Part shown: piece by piece, positions 38,463-50,331 of the stretch | Layout: each line of letters starts with the position of its first letter | Position numbering within the stretch: position 1 is the first letter of the stretch | Origin: Vitis vinifera | Taxonomy: Eukaryota > Streptophyta > Magnoliopsida > Vitales > Vitaceae | Length of the DNA stretch: 64,000 nt | Reading direction: 5' to 3' | Assembly (NCBI RefSeq): GCF_030704535.1 | Contig: NC_081822.1 | Location: 1,560,001 to 1,624,000 of the forward strand | Notes under the pieces: generated by a model | Seen by the model: only the letters and a program-made list of their open reading frames with translations | The model's database searches: none | What the model was told of the DNA's origin: nothing | Made by a program: the position numbers and the translations under genes

Positions 38463-39356
38463 TGAGTGTGGGGGCCTCCCTCCACGTGTCATTCCCGGAT
38501 TCAAGACCCTTTGGGACGTATAACCCGTTTGAAATCACTCAATCAGAAACAAAACAAGTTTCGTCTGACACAAAAAATGACGTATAGACCAAACTGATTG
38601 ACCTTTCAGATAAACTCACAATGCTAGACGAATTGACAGACTAAGTCGATCGAACATTTTTAGATGGACAAATCAATCCAGTCAAGTCTTTAAGATTTTT
38701 GACATGTGTGGTTAACTATGCCTTATGTTTGAGCACCAACGTAGCTACCTGATGTCTGAGTGTCGCCTCATTTGCCTAATGTTTGAGTGTCGACCTAATC
38801 GTCTAATGTTTGAGCATCGGACTAAATGTCATTTACACTCAAAAGTCAATATCAATTAATTGCTAAACACAATCTTAACAAGCCAAATGGAAAATCAGCT
38901 ACATGATCTGAGATTTTGGCAAGATAGTTAGCAAATGACACAAGTCAGTAGCCCTTACTTGATGTGATTGCCTAGTCCACACCACAATAACGACGTTGAT
39001 TGTCTTATCAACGCTCAATTTTCGTCGGACAATCATCATTACAAGAAAAGTTAGAATGCATAATCAACGTTATAATGATGGTGTCATAAGCTCTATATAT
39101 AACCCATCAAGAAGCATGAACAATGTACATATACTCATTCTCTCCTGAAAAATAGTTAGAGTTATCCTCGTTGATTTTTAATTTAAGCTTCGGAGGGATG
39201 TACCTAAATCATCGTCCGGACATCTTTTTATGTAGGGAAGAAGTTTGTTTGACTCTAATGAAGTTAGATGGACTCTTCAAGAAGTATGAATAAGAAAAAA
39301 AGTTGGTCTGACTGCAATGAAGCTGGACGGACCAAAGTCCGGTTGGCTCCAGACCA
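38463..39356 (+). mobile_element. LTR-like remnant, copy 2 (probable gypsy solo LTR) upstream of SMT2
   Basis: Same family and orientation as 20527-21427. It starts TGAGTGTGGGGGCC with CCACGTGTC, continues through GTCTGACAC, CAGTCAAGTCTT and a CTCAAAAGTCAAT block, and has TATA (CTCTATATATAACCC near 39092). The tail has AAGCTTCGGAGGG, CGTCCGGACATC and GGTTGGCTCCAGACCA. TG...CA ends are plausible, but the target duplication is not clear. No internal retroelement genes flank it. It ends about 350 bp before the SMT2 start codon. Confidence 0.6.
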
Positions 39357-39709
39357 AATAGTGAGTTTATTTTTTTTGGTGGGTTATGGTATTATTAGAT
39401 TTAACTCATTTTACATTTAAGTGATGCGGGAAACCGAATGACTTTTTAAAAGAATTTTTATTGGAATAATCAAGAGACATGCGGTGTAGTGTAGGTAAGT
39501 TACTATTGAAGATTGATGGCTAATGGAATCTAAAAGGAAGGGGGCCCACGGCCCACGGCGCACTTTAGCACGAGGCACCACCCAAGTGTAAATAGAAGGG
39601 AAAGTGAGGCAAGCGGTCTTCGCAGCTTCCCAATTGAGATAAAGAGGAGAGCATTGCAGATTCAAGAGTTTCATCTCCTCTTGTTCTCTTTCTTTTTCTC
39701 ATTCTCTCT

Positions 39710-40792
39710 ATGGATTCACTCACTCTTTTCTGTACGGCGGCTCTTTTGGCCGGCGGCCTCTACTGGTTCGTCTGCATTCTTGGGTCAGCAGAACAGACGG
39801 GAAAGAGGGGCGTGGATCTCTCCGGCGGGTCGATCTCGGCGGAGAAGGTTCAAGACAAGTACAAACAGTACTGGTCCTTCTTTCGCCGACCCAAAGAAAT
39901 CGAAACCGCCGAGAAAGTGCCTGACTTTGTAGATACATTCTACAATCTCGTCACAGACATCTACGAATGGGGATGGGGCCAGTCCTTCCACTTCTCTCCC
40001 GCCGTCCCGGGGAAGTCCCACCGTGACGCCACGCGCCTCCATGAGGAGATGGCGGTGGATCTCATCGACGTAAAGCCCGGAGATCGAATCCTGGACGTTG
40101 GATGCGGAGTGGGAGGTCCTATGCGCGCAATCGCGGCTCACTCGCGGGCCAATGTTGTGGGGATCACCATCAATGAGTACCAAGTGAATCGCGCCCGCTT
40201 GCACAACAGAAAGGCCGGGTTGGACTCGCTCTGCGAAGTCGTGTGTGGCAATTTCCTCCAGATGCCGTTCGCTGACAACAGCTTCGACGGCGCGTACTCC
40301 ATCGAAGCTACGTGCCACGCGCCGGAGCTCGAAGAAGTCTACGCCGAGATCTTTAGGGTTTTGAAACCCGGATCTATGTACGTGTCCTACGAATGGGTTA
40401 CAACGGACAAGTTCAAAGCAGAAGATCCAGAACACGTGGATGTCATTCAAGGCATCGAGAGAGGTGATGCTTTGCCTGGCCTGAGGCCCTACTCCGACAT
40501 CGCTGCGACGGCGAGGAAGGTAGGGTTCGAGGTGGTGAGAGAGAAGGATCTGGCGAAACCACCGGCGATGCCATGGTGGACAAGGTTGAAGATGGGTAGG
40601 ATTGCCTACTGGAGGAACCACATTCTGATTATGATATTCGCCGCCTTGGGAATCGCACCAAAGGGAACTGTGGATGTTCATGAGATGCTGTTCAAGACAG
40701 CTGATTATCTCACAAGAGGCGGCGAGTCCGGAATTTTCACTCCAATGCACATGATCCTCTGCAGAAAACCTGAATCCTCAGAACACGATTGA
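39710..40792 (+). CDS. SMT2: 24-methylenesterol C-methyltransferase 2
   Basis: Single exon, 360 aa. It transfers the second methyl group from S-adenosylmethionine to the sterol side chain (24-methylene lophenol to 24-ethylidene lophenol), steering the pathway to sitosterol. An N-terminal membrane anchor (about 5-25) suits the endoplasmic reticulum. The sterol-binding motif YEWGWGQSFHFSP lies at 85-97, SAM motif I LDVGCGVGGP at 128-137, and a YSIEATCHAP segment around 200. PPAMPWWTRLK and HEMLFKTADYLTRGG are typical of the SMT2 rather than the SMT1 branch. Length and lack of introns fit known SMT2 genes. The coding region is GC-richer than its flanks. The start is the only good N-terminal ATG before the anchor. 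Confidence 0.96.
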   Translation: MDSLTLFCTAALLAGGLYWFVCILGSAEQTGKRGVDLSGGSISAEKVQDKYKQYWSFFRRPKEIETAEKVPDFVDTFYNLVTDIYEWGWGQSFHFSPAVPGKSHRDATRLHEEMAVDLIDVKPGDRILDVGCGVGGPMRAIAAHSRANVVGITINEYQVNRARLHNRKAGLDSLCEVVCGNFLQMPFADNSFDGAYSIEATCHAPELEEVYAEIFRVLKPGSMYVSYEWVTTDKFKAEDPEHVDVIQGIERGDALPGLRPYSDIAATARKVGFEVVREKDLAKPPAMPWWTRLKMGRIAYWRNHILIMIFAALGIAPKGTVDVHEMLFKTADYLTRGGESGIFTPMHMILCRKPESSEHD

Positions 40793-43473
40793 GGTACCAA
40801 GCACCTCCCAATTTCTCCCAATTTCTCCGTGTTTACGTTAATTTTCCCTAGAATCTTAATTTATCCTTTATTTATTATCATCTTGGAGCCCTTTTTTTTT
40901 TTTCCCTTTGAATTCCGTGGTTGGATCTTTGTTTCTACTCTTTTGTGATAGTGAAGAAGTCGATAATTTTTATTTTCATTTGAATCTCTATTGGAATGAC
41001 TGTTTCTGTTGAGAAGTGACATCTGGGGAACGTAAATTAAATGACAATTAAGAAAAAGGGGAAACAGAAAAGGAAAGCTCCTCCCTACTTTTATCATAAT
41101 CCACTGTATCTTTGCAGGAAGTTCTACTTCTCCGCCGAGATTAGTTCAAATTGTTACCAGACTTAGATCTTTGAAATTAATAAAATAAAATAAAGTAACA
41201 AATTTAAGAGAAAAAAAGGGGAAAGTTTGTGATGCGGTGCAACATGGCACATGGGTAGATAGGTTGAGAATAACAAAATAGTTAGGTGGCGAGCACTGGT
41301 TGTTATCCGCTGGGAAGCCAGAAGCGTCCAAATTGGTCTTTCTTTATGTTGTCATACGCCCAGCTTCCGGTCATGGAAGGCTGGAAGCGGAAGCACATTC
41401 GGGGCCACATTTCCCCGACTTTGGATCTTTCGCTGTTTGCTTCCCTCTGTCTTTTGTACCAAGTCCTTGTATCTTTTGCATTGCGAACTGGGCCTGCAGT
41501 TCAAATTCAAGTTTCTCAAAATTGTTTGTTAGAGAAGATACAGCATCATCCCTAATTTGATAATAATATATTGATGTGTAGGGACTAGTGACTAGTGACT
41601 AGGGACGCATGATTTTATTTTATTTTTTTCAATCTCAAAGGTATTAAATATTGAAGGGATCTCTCGTCGATATTTTGTGATGGGAGGATTGTGGATTGAA
41701 TTGTCTTGGGAAGGAGTTGAAAGGGATATTAACATATCATAGAATGGAGAGCAGTGACAGGTGCAAAAGAGTACGTACGTAACGAATGGTGTGTCTCAAA
41801 ACGGTTCTATTTTAATGAAAATTTAGTTTCTATCAAAGTGGGCTGTCACTCACAAACAACCATGGTTTTCAATTTCTTTAGTGGAAGCATCTAATAAAAA
41901 TAGCATTTATTTATCTGTAAGTGGGACCCCTCATAATAACTCCATTTTATATTTTGCTAGATTCGTCTGGCAACTGTTATAAATGAACAATAAAAATTAT
42001 ATAAATGAACCCAGATGTCGGAGGAAACAACGAATCTCATGTTTTAAATTCTCTGCCAGTGGCTGCTTTGAGTTTGAGCGATTGCGCCGAAGCGAGGATA
42101 TGTCGTTTGTGGAAAAATGGGCTTCAAATGTTTGACAAAATCATTTAGTAGCTTTCCGTAAGGGTCAATAATCAATGGAAGGGAATTTTTTTCCCCCCTC
42201 TTTTTGGGGCCCTTTTCTCAATCTGGTTTTGAAAAAATTGGAAAAAAAAGGGCATCTATATTGATGCTGTGTGCATAACAGTATGGCGCAAAAAAAAAGG
42301 AAAAACACGGTTTGAGATTTTCTAAGTACTATGATTTGAAGTGGGTGAAATGTGTCCTTATATTTTCGATATACATTAATTTTTTCTACTCAACACTAGG
42401 ATTCAAGCGATTCTTATCTTCAATCGAATTCCAAGCGTTGAATAATCTCGATATGAGTCTGCTGGTATTTAGCGTTACCGAGACGCCTAAGTGACGATCG
42501 GTATCAGATTGGTGGCAATGTGGAGTTAAAAAATCCAAATTCAATCTTGTATTGAATTTCTTTACATATGTAATGTGTAATTTATTTAATAACAAGCTGA
42601 ACTGGATAGCTAAGTTGTACTGGTTATGGTAAAATGACAAATTAGGCAAATTAATTGGGTAAATTAAATAGATTATACATGAATTTGACCCAAACATTAT
42701 TTAACTTTAATAAAAACCGATCACTTTTGTGTTGGTTTTGAGTCATGGCTTGTGCTGTTTGGGAGAACCAAACAATTTCTAAGCTTATTGGGTGAGTCTA
42801 TATATATATAACTCGCAAATAATTTCCATTAATGATGCAATAAAAGTAAGAATGTTACCATTTTTATTATACCAATTTATTATTATTTTTCGGTTACCCT
42901 TGATCTCTAATCTGTTTATGTAATTAGTTGTGCCAAAATCGATCCTCGTGCTTTATCGTTATTTTAGTAGAAAGTAGTTGTTGAATAGATCATATGACTA
43001 TTAATGAAGATTATTTAAAAATATTGAATTCAATTTATTTTTTTATTTTCTCCGGTCGTCCTATCTCAAACACGTACTTTTTCATCAGGCTGCAATTGCA
43101 GGCCCTGACTTGGGCCCATATTTCTGTTTGCGATGAGGCCCAAATCATGTGAACCAAGTGAGTAGAATTGAGCCCTCACCAGTCATCCCCGACCTCTAAA
43201 CGTAACGGATATTTCTCTCTCCCAAGTAAGTGGAATATTCTAAAGAGTACCCAAAAGAGATGACATAGAAAAAGAAAAATCCACCCACAATGCCCTTCAA
43301 GTGGATAATACCAACCACAGGCCAAACGAGTGGATGAAATTTGATCATCTGAGATTTTTTATTAATTTCATCGCTGTTTAACACCATCTATCTGCATCTC
43401 CGGAGTCTCATCTTCAATCTAACCCTCCTCTTCAGAAGCCCAGACACACACTACTCCCTCTCTCACTTTCTCC
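40793..43473. other. Intergenic DNA between SMT2 and CDSP32
   Basis: Contains the SMT2 3' UTR. 41286-41560 has two overlapping plus-strand frames and better base balance but no recognisable motif. The remainder is AT-rich. The last 250 bases are the CDSP32 promoter and leader. No further gene supported. Confidence 0.45.
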
Positions 43474-44370
43474 ATGGCTACAATCGCGAACTTCTTGTCT
43501 AAGCCCCCTTCATCTCTGCCCCCTAAAATCAATGCTTTGTCCTCCGTTTTTTCATCTTCTCTGTCCTTTACAAAACCCAGACCCCTAATGATGAAACTTG
43601 GAACAAGCAGAAGCACTAACAGCTTCACAGTGAAAGCCACAGCGGCACCAAGCAAGACTAAGAAAGCCGAGAGTGATGAGAGAGTAAAACATGTCCACAG
43701 CATAGAGGAGTTCGACGAAGCCCTTCGAACGGCGAAAAACAAGCTGGTGGTGGTGGAATTCGGCGCCAGCCACAGCATCCACAGCAAAAAAATCTACCCT
43801 TTCATGGTGGACCTCAGCCGCCAATGCAGCGACGTGGAGTTTTTATTAGTAATGGGCGACGAATCGGAAAAAACCAGAGAACTCTGCCAGAGGGAGAACA
43901 TCGACCAAGTCCCACACTTCAGCTTCTACAAGAACAAGGAGAAGATCCACGAGGAAGAAGGGATCGGCCCAGATGAGCTGATGGGAGACGTGCTATACTA
44001 CGGAGACAACCACTCGGCTGTGGTGCAACTGCACTCGGGAGAAGATGTGGAGCGGCTGATCCAAGACCATAAAGCTGACAACAAGCTCATAGTTCTGGAT
44101 GTGGGATTGAAGCACTGTGGGCCCTGCGTGAAGGTGTATCCAACGGTGATTAAGCTCTCAAGGCAGATGACTGATACGGTGGTGTTCGCCAGAATGAACG
44201 GGGATGAGAACGATAGCTGCATGAAGTTCTTGAAGGAGATGGACGTTGTAGAGGTGCCCACGTTTTTATTTATAAGAGATGGTGAGATCTGTGGAAGGTA
44301 CGTGGGTTCTGGGAAAGGAGAGCTTATCGGGGAAATTCTTAGATACCAAGGAGTTCGTGTTACCTATTAA
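43474..44370 (+). CDS. CDSP32: Thioredoxin-like protein CDSP32, chloroplastic
   Basis: Single exon, 298 aa. CDSP32 is a drought- and oxidative-stress-induced stromal thioredoxin that reduces peroxiredoxin and methionine sulfoxide reductase partners. Residues 1 to about 55 form a Ser/Lys-rich transit peptide. Two thioredoxin modules follow. The N-terminal one (about 70-180) keeps the fold and cis-Pro segment (VPHF, 146-149) but its site reads GASHSIHSK with no Cys pair. The C-terminal one (about 185-298) has the active site HCGPC at 214-218 and VPTF at 261-264. The two-module layout and the HCGPC site are diagnostic. The start ATG is followed directly by the transit peptide. No odd features. 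Confidence 0.96.
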   Translation: MATIANFLSKPPSSLPPKINALSSVFSSSLSFTKPRPLMMKLGTSRSTNSFTVKATAAPSKTKKAESDERVKHVHSIEEFDEALRTAKNKLVVVEFGASHSIHSKKIYPFMVDLSRQCSDVEFLLVMGDESEKTRELCQRENIDQVPHFSFYKNKEKIHEEEGIGPDELMGDVLYYGDNHSAVVQLHSGEDVERLIQDHKADNKLIVLDVGLKHCGPCVKVYPTVIKLSRQMTDTVVFARMNGDENDSCMKFLKEMDVVEVPTFLFIRDGEICGRYVGSGKGELIGEILRYQGVRVTY

Positions 44371-45235
44371 TTATCAAAGTCGATACCAAATAGAAATCAG
44401 GCTTTACGCTTTTCTTTGGGAAAAATTCTAGTATTATTTCCATGATTTATAAAATGAAATCGGACGGTGAAGTTAAATAATAGAATTGACGAGGATTTTA
44501 TTAGTGTATTTTTATATTATTTTATAGCGAAATGGATGGTTGTTTGGGCTGGGTTGAGGGCTTAATTTGGTTGACTTGGTCATGATTCAACATCCTAGAT
44601 ACATTGATTTATTAAATATATTAATAATTTGGGGCCAAATTCCAGATCAGGGGCTTTCCCATCTTGTGCCTCTTCATTCTTTGGTTTTTGAGAAGTTATA
44701 AAGAAAAAAAAAAAAAAAATTTGTATGAAAGAAGATGCAATATGAAAAATCAGTCCATTCATTCTATCGTCCTTCAGGAGTATTTGCAGAAAGAGTCAAC
44801 TAAACTTAAAATCAAAGAAAAAATTGATGCAGTAGTCCAATAGTTTAGTTCAAATTTCGAACTGCCAGATTGTCACAAGACAAACAGTTTAGATTTAGAA
44901 GGTTGCATTGTGTGATAATCTATTTGGAAGATTGATATAATGAATTTGGCATGGTATTGTGCTTCAGTCAGAAAATTCAGAGCAGGAACCCTTTCAGTTT
45001 CTGTACCCCAAAGGATATGCAAACTAACTGTATGCTGATTGCTAGTCTGAGAGAACCCCCACTAAGACAGGCTTTGCTCTTTGAGGAACCATCTGGATTT
45101 AGTAGCTCCATAACTACTTCAGTAACGACGGTTTAGGATATAAAAGAATCTTAACAAGGCTGACAGAAAAAAGAAATCAGGGATCTGGCACGGCTTATAT
45201 ATGGATGTCGCTCGTACTTTTCTCCCACACTCCCC
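44371..45235. other. Intergenic DNA downstream of CDSP32
   Basis: AT-rich 3' flank with a poly(A) run at about 44705-44719. No gene recognised. Confidence 0.5.
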
Positions 45236-46802
45236 ATTTTTTACAAGAGTATGATAATTTTAAAAAATAATTCTTAAATTACTATAATAATAATAAAAAA
45301 TTTTAAATTTATCATAGTTATTGCTAGATAGGAGGGAGTGATTTTTTTTTTTTTTTTTAAAAAATTATAATCTTTTCAAATTACTAAAAATTTGAAATCG
45401 TCTCCAAATTTCCACCAATAAAATAAAAAATTAGAAATCGTCTTTAAAAAAAAAAGTTAAATAATTAAAAATCATCTTTTGAAAAGATAATTTCTACCAT
45501 AAAAAAATAAAAATAAAATAAAATAATTAAAAATTGTCTTTTGAAAAGACATTTTCATAAAATATATATATATATTATAAAAAAAATAATACAATTTAAT
45601 ATAAAAATATATTATAAATCCATTTACAATCCATGTGACTCCCTTGCGACTTTGATACCCTGATGAATCAATCGAGAACAAAGAGACAAAAGAGAGGTTG
45701 ATTTTAGGTGAGAGAAAAGTTCAAACCTCGTAAATAAACTTTGCACAGTCCAGGGAAAAAAAAACTTTTACTTCTAACAGGAATTAAAACAAATATATGA
45801 ACTACATCAGTAGACTGCTCCTGAATGCTTCTTTTCAGGGAGTGGTTAAGGGAAACAGTCACACTAGGAATTGACGGGCGTTCACATATCCACATAGTAC
45901 CTTAAAGATCGGGGAAGAGCTTTCTTCCATTTATCAAGATTGGGCAATTCGTCGGTGAGAGCAATGGAGCTATCCTCCTTCCTGTTCCCGAGATTCAAAA
46001 CAAAAACTGATCACCAAAGACCTTATGCATTGTCTTCAATGATTCCTCCGTTACCACCGTCCCATCTCTCCTTGAATCCTCTGCCTCAACACAACTCCCT
46101 CCAACATTAACCATAATCCTCCCACCCTTCCTCAACTTCTCCCAAGTTCCTAGATCCTGAAGCTCCGGTATCAAACCACCCTTACAAAACAAATCAACCA
46201 AAATCCCCGAAAACCCATTCCTAACACTTGCATTCAACGCATTACCAATGTAGATGAAAAGCCTATTTGGGTGCTATTTTTCAAGCTTCGAAAGGCCAAA
46301 ATACTATTTCTCACTTTTGTGCTGCTGACTTGGGTTTTTTTTAGAATTATTCACTTTTGTGTGAAAATAGTCTCTTCAAGAGAATACTTTCCACTTTATT
46401 TTTATTTTTTTTGAGAATTTTTTACATATATATTTTTTTTTGTGAAAATCGTCTATTTAAGAGGTGATTTCTCACTTGTTTTAATTTTTAATTTTTTATT
46501 TTTTTTAAATCGTTTTTTGAAAATATAATTTCTCACTTCTTAAGATTTATTTATTTTTTGAAATTGTCTTTTTAAAAGACGATTTTTATATAAAAAAAGA
46601 AATTTTAGAAATCATATCTTGAAAATTTTTTTTTTTTATAATTTGTTTAAAATTTTATAAATCGTTTATTTTCTTTTTCCTCTCTTGACAAAATTAGGGT
46701 AGATTTAAAATTATTTTTTCTATTACAATAATTTAAGAATTATTTTTTAAAACTGCCCTACTTTTATAAAAAATCCAAAACTGCCCTACTTTTATAAAAA
46801 AT
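45236..46802. mobile_element. Non-autonomous TIR transposon carrying a gene fragment (Pack-MULE-like)
   Basis: The left end ATTTTTTACAAGAGTATGAT is followed by TTTTAAAAAATAATTC and TTAAATTAC. The reverse complement of the right end reads ATTTTTTATAAAAGTAGGGC, then TTTTAAAAAATAATTC and TTAAATTATTG. Subterminal GAAATCGTCTTT and AAGACGATTTTTAT motifs also recur in inverted orientation at 45390-45560 and 46370-46610, so arms may reach 300-400 bp. The right terminus is duplicated (ACTGCCCTACTTTTATAAAAAATCC twice). A broken methyltransferase fragment lies in the middle. No transposase is present. Both flanks are C-rich, which hides any target duplication. Mutator-type is suggested by the long TIRs and captured gene; it is not proven. 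Confidence 0.65.
45882..46275 (-). pseudogene. Spermidine synthase-like/methyltransferase gene fragment
   Basis: Minus-strand reading gives PNRLFIYIGNALNASVRNGF, then SGILVDLFCKGGLIPELQD, TWEKLRKGGRIMVNVGG and KTMHKVFGDQF. This resembles the C-terminal half of a plant SAM-dependent methyltransferase with a spermidine-synthase fold. A frameshift near 45993-46005 moves the rest to another frame: NLGNRKEDSSIALTDELPN, DKWKKALPRS and YYVDM, then a stop at 45882-45884. The SAM-binding N-terminal half is absent. It lies inside an inverted-repeat element, which suggests capture by a transposon. The exact parent family is a moderate-confidence call. Confidence 0.7.
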
Positions 46803-49544
46803 CCCCCCCCCCCCTCATAGATATCGGAGAGTCGGAGACACATGGTCCTATATATTCATATTTGGGATTGTAGACGTAGGAGACCCTTGAATTTTACTGT
46901 TGTCGGTAAAAGAAATTTTACCACTGCCTGATATTATCAAGTTAAGCATTTAAAGTGCCATAGTTTTCGACATTTACAGCAATTAAACAGGTGTTTTAGA
47001 TTCAGACTTTTGCTTTTATTTTCTTTTTAGTTTTGTTTCTGTGCGGGTGTTTGGTGAGGCAATTTAAAGTGATTTAATAATTTAATTTAAATTATTAAGT
47101 AAATTAAATATATTTAATAAAATAATTTAAAGTTAAAAACAATCTTAGTAATAAATAAAAATAATTAATTTATTCTTAAATTCACGCCTTTATTTTATAT
47201 TTTTACACTTATTGCTCTAGTTATCTACATAAGCTTTATACTATTCCATGATCTTCATTGTTACTTAACATTCTTTACCTTAATTAAAATTTATGAAAAA
47301 TAAATATATCAATTTAATGATTAAAAATAAATTTTAAGCAAACAACTTTAATATTTAAAATAAGAATTAAATAATAAATTATAAGTCAATGAATTAAGTA
47401 TAATTTAACTTAAAATCAACTTAAGTTATTCAGTAATAAATATTAAATTTTACCAAATAACCCATGTACCTCATTCTTTTTTAGATTTTGATTTTTACAG
47501 TTTTTATATGTTTTTTTTTATATTTATGATATTTTGTTATCATTTCTTTTCTTATTTTTTATTTATATAAAATTAAATATTTAAAACTTTTTAAATTTGA
47601 ATCATAACCTAATACAAAATATTTATGATGTAATGTCACCTAATGAATAGAAAATCAAATGAATTTCTTATCTTAATTTTTTATCCTTATATTTTAACAT
47701 GGCTTTAACTACGGAACATGTCTAAAGCCCTTATATTATTTATCGTATCAGTTCAACAGTTTGGCAAAGTCATCTATTTTTTAAACTGTACTTGATACTA
47801 ACTAGTTACTTAAATGATATATGGGGTTTGGGTTGCTCTAGAAAGGGTAAAGCTACATTTTAATAAGTTTCAGCACCTACTCAACTTCGTGCCTACAAAC
47901 CTGGGGCCAAATTCCAAATTCGGAGGTTTCCTCTCTTGTATATATTCATTGCTCTACCCAACACATGTGATTTTTACCAAAAGGACAAGTTAGAGAGTAT
48001 AAAAAATGAGATATCGAAATGCCAAACAAAATTTTTAATTAATAATTAATCACATCTAATCCAAGAATGTTGCCTTAAGCACCCAGCCCTATAACTGATC
48101 TCCATCGCTATGACTTCTTCTAAATGATCTAAATTTTAAACTTTTTAGGGTTAGACCATGACATCGAAAGATTACCTTCTTAGTAGTAGTTGTGTGTAAG
48201 ATGAAATGACCTTGTCCAATCCAAATTCAACATAATCTTTCTAATAAATTTGAAAATCATTTTTAATATTTAAAAATGATATCTGGATTAAGTTTTTTAA
48301 ATCTAAACTTAATTCAATTTAAGTTTAGACAAATGAAGGTAACAAACATATGGGTGTAATGAGAATTCTATTTAATATTTTTATAGTATTTAAAATTTTG
48401 TATTATCCTATGTAATAATATATTTTTAAATTTTTTTCATTTTCAAATCTAAGAAAAAATATCAAATAAATTATGGTATTAAAATTTTATTATTTATTAT
48501 TTAAAATTTGAAGAAGATGTAAAAAAAAGTTTTAGAAAACACCATAGGTAGATTTTTTACAATTTCAAATCATACGATTTATTCAATCCTATCAACGTGG
48601 GAATTTACGAAAATATGTTAGATTGGACTTGTATTGAATATGCCAAGTATGAGTTAATAACCAATATCATCCAATTTGCAAATTTAATTCAATTTCTTTA
48701 TTATTCCCCTTATATAATTGTAATTTTATTCTACAAAAATATTGGTTGGAAATTTCACTATACGATGGCAAGTTTGGTATAGTACCAAATTATTCCATAC
48801 TCATCTCCAACTTAATTTCCGCCATTTTCAGGCTCAAAATTAAGCCGTGATGAGTCACTGAGATGTCACCATTTTGGTCAACAAGATAAACACTTTTTAG
48901 ATGATTTTTTTTATTAATATTACTTTTAAAATATAAATTTGAAAGTTCATTGTTTGCATATGCTTCATTTGGATCACATTTTTCCTATTTTGATCAAATT
49001 CTTTTTATATTAAATTTATTTAATTAAATTCTTATTTTGCTGATGCCCATGATTGACCTCTGTTCACGAAGACGAAAAATGCTTGCTAAAAGACAAGATT
49101 TTAATTCCTCTTTTGCTGATCGCCATGATTGACCTTTGTACATTGAAACATAGAACGCCTACTAAAAGACAAACTTCTAATTCAAGAATTAAATTTGGAT
49201 TTCTAGTGCCCTCGTGAATGGTTGACAGTCGACACTGGCAAGGATCGAAAGTCTTCATTCTTGTAACTATCACAGTTTCAATTATGGCAGCTGTCTCATC
49301 GGGACTCCACGCAAGCAACAAAACTACCTAACTACGTGGTTGCTTGTTGAATTAAACGCTTCGTTTCAAAGCAAAATCCAAAACCATGAAAGCAAGAAAA
49401 TTAGTTTCAGTCTTCAACAAGAACACTGCTGTGTTTTTAATCCAAGAATTAATATTCATGTATGAATTCCACCAATTACAGTACTCATCTTTCTTGTTTC
49501 TTCAAAGACATAAAGAAATAAATGTAGGAAATTAATGTGAATTT
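46803..49544. other. AT-rich intergenic DNA
   Basis: Starts with a run of about 13 C. AT-rich, no gene recognised. At about 49037-49183 a segment of about 80 bp (TTGCTGATG-CCATGATTGACCT ... CTAAAAGACAA) is duplicated in tandem. Confidence 0.5.
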
Positions 49545-50282
49545 TTATTTGACAATGGTGTTCAATCGAAGAGGCCTCGGTGGAACCAAGGTTCTTCTCT
49601 TCCATAGATTGATCTCTTTCCTTGGCTCCAACGCCACTGCTCCACCTACCAGAATGGGTGCGGAGAAAGGAATAATAAACTCTTCATCTTCTTCTTCAAA
49701 GTCTCCTCTCTCTTCTTCGGAATAGTAACTCCGGTGGTCTGAATCCACCGGCGCAACCGGAGCCGTCCAATCGAAGTTCGAAAAGGCATTGCGACCGCTC
49801 GAAAACCTCTTCATCTGGCCCAAAGAAGGCGCTCGGTCTGGCAGCGAAGGCTTATCATCAGAAGAAGCATCAGATTTTCTTCCCAAATTTGAACTCCGAA
49901 AGATCCTCCGAAGCGTTGAGTGTTGCTTCTTCATCTCCCGAGGCTTCGACTCCTTCGGCGGCGAAGCGCGCTTAGTTTTAGGAATCCTTTTCTTGTGTTT
50001 GTCCTTGACTTGGCCCATACATGAGACCTTCGGAGAAGTGGGTTCTTGCCTATCGAAGTTCCCACTCCTTGATCTCCAATGAGCCTCCACTGGAATCATT
50101 GATATCATCGGACCGGAAAATCCTCTCCCAGCGCCATGGGCTTTGAACTTGTTCGTACTATCCGATGATCTCTTGTGGTCTCTTCCTGGACTGAAAGGAG
50201 TACTGTTCTGAAAGTTGATGACAGAAGCTGCTTTTGGCAGAAACTTCAATATCATATTCTTCGATTTAGCTGGTTTCTCCAT
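49545..50282 (-). CDS. Syringolide-induced protein 14-1-1-like
   Basis: Single exon, 245 aa. The protein resembles plant proteins annotated as syringolide-induced 14-1-1-like, first noted as elicitor-responsive transcripts; the biochemical role is unknown. It is basic in the first two thirds (many Lys/Arg, for example KDKHKKRIPKTKR) and has conserved-looking segments LKFLPKAAS, FSGPMISMIPVEA and EPTSPKVSCMGQ. An acidic stretch (EEERGDFEEEDEE) is followed by the C-terminal EPRKEINLWKRRTL and PPRPL. Most of it looks disordered, with no membrane segment. The start MEKPAKSKN is the first ATG after a nearby TATA box. The family name is from memory of the motifs, and function should not be inferred from it. 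Confidence 0.82.
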   Translation of the reverse strand: MEKPAKSKNMILKFLPKAASVINFQNSTPFSPGRDHKRSSDSTNKFKAHGAGRGFSGPMISMIPVEAHWRSRSGNFDRQEPTSPKVSCMGQVKDKHKKRIPKTKRASPPKESKPREMKKQHSTLRRIFRSSNLGRKSDASSDDKPSLPDRAPSLGQMKRFSSGRNAFSNFDWTAPVAPVDSDHRSYYSEEERGDFEEEDEEFIIPFSAPILVGGAVALEPRKEINLWKRRTLVPPRPLRLNTIVK

Positions 50283-50322
50283 TTACACTGAAGATTGATC
50301 TCTCCTTCTCTATCTCTAACTC

Positions 50323-50331
50323 TATATATAT
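50323..50331 (-). promoter_or_regulatory. TATA box of the 14-1-1-like gene
   Basis: On the minus strand TATATATAG lies about 40 bases upstream of the start codon at 50282. It is followed by GTTAGAGATAGAGAAGGAGA, so the 5' leader would be very short unless another start site is used. Confidence 0.5.

Noticed and set aside
39785..40750. 321-codon minus-strand frame opposite SMT2
   Set aside because: An antisense shadow of a GC-richer coding exon. The plus strand encodes a complete SMT2.
41286..41560. Two overlapping plus-strand frames with coding-like base balance
   Set aside because: No recognisable domain, no promoter seen, and short. Could be a lost exon, but cannot be supported.
43474..43800. 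Loss of the N-terminal thioredoxin active site in CDSP32 as a mutation
   Set aside because: A Cys-less first module is normal for CDSP32 proteins as I know the family. It is not a local defect.
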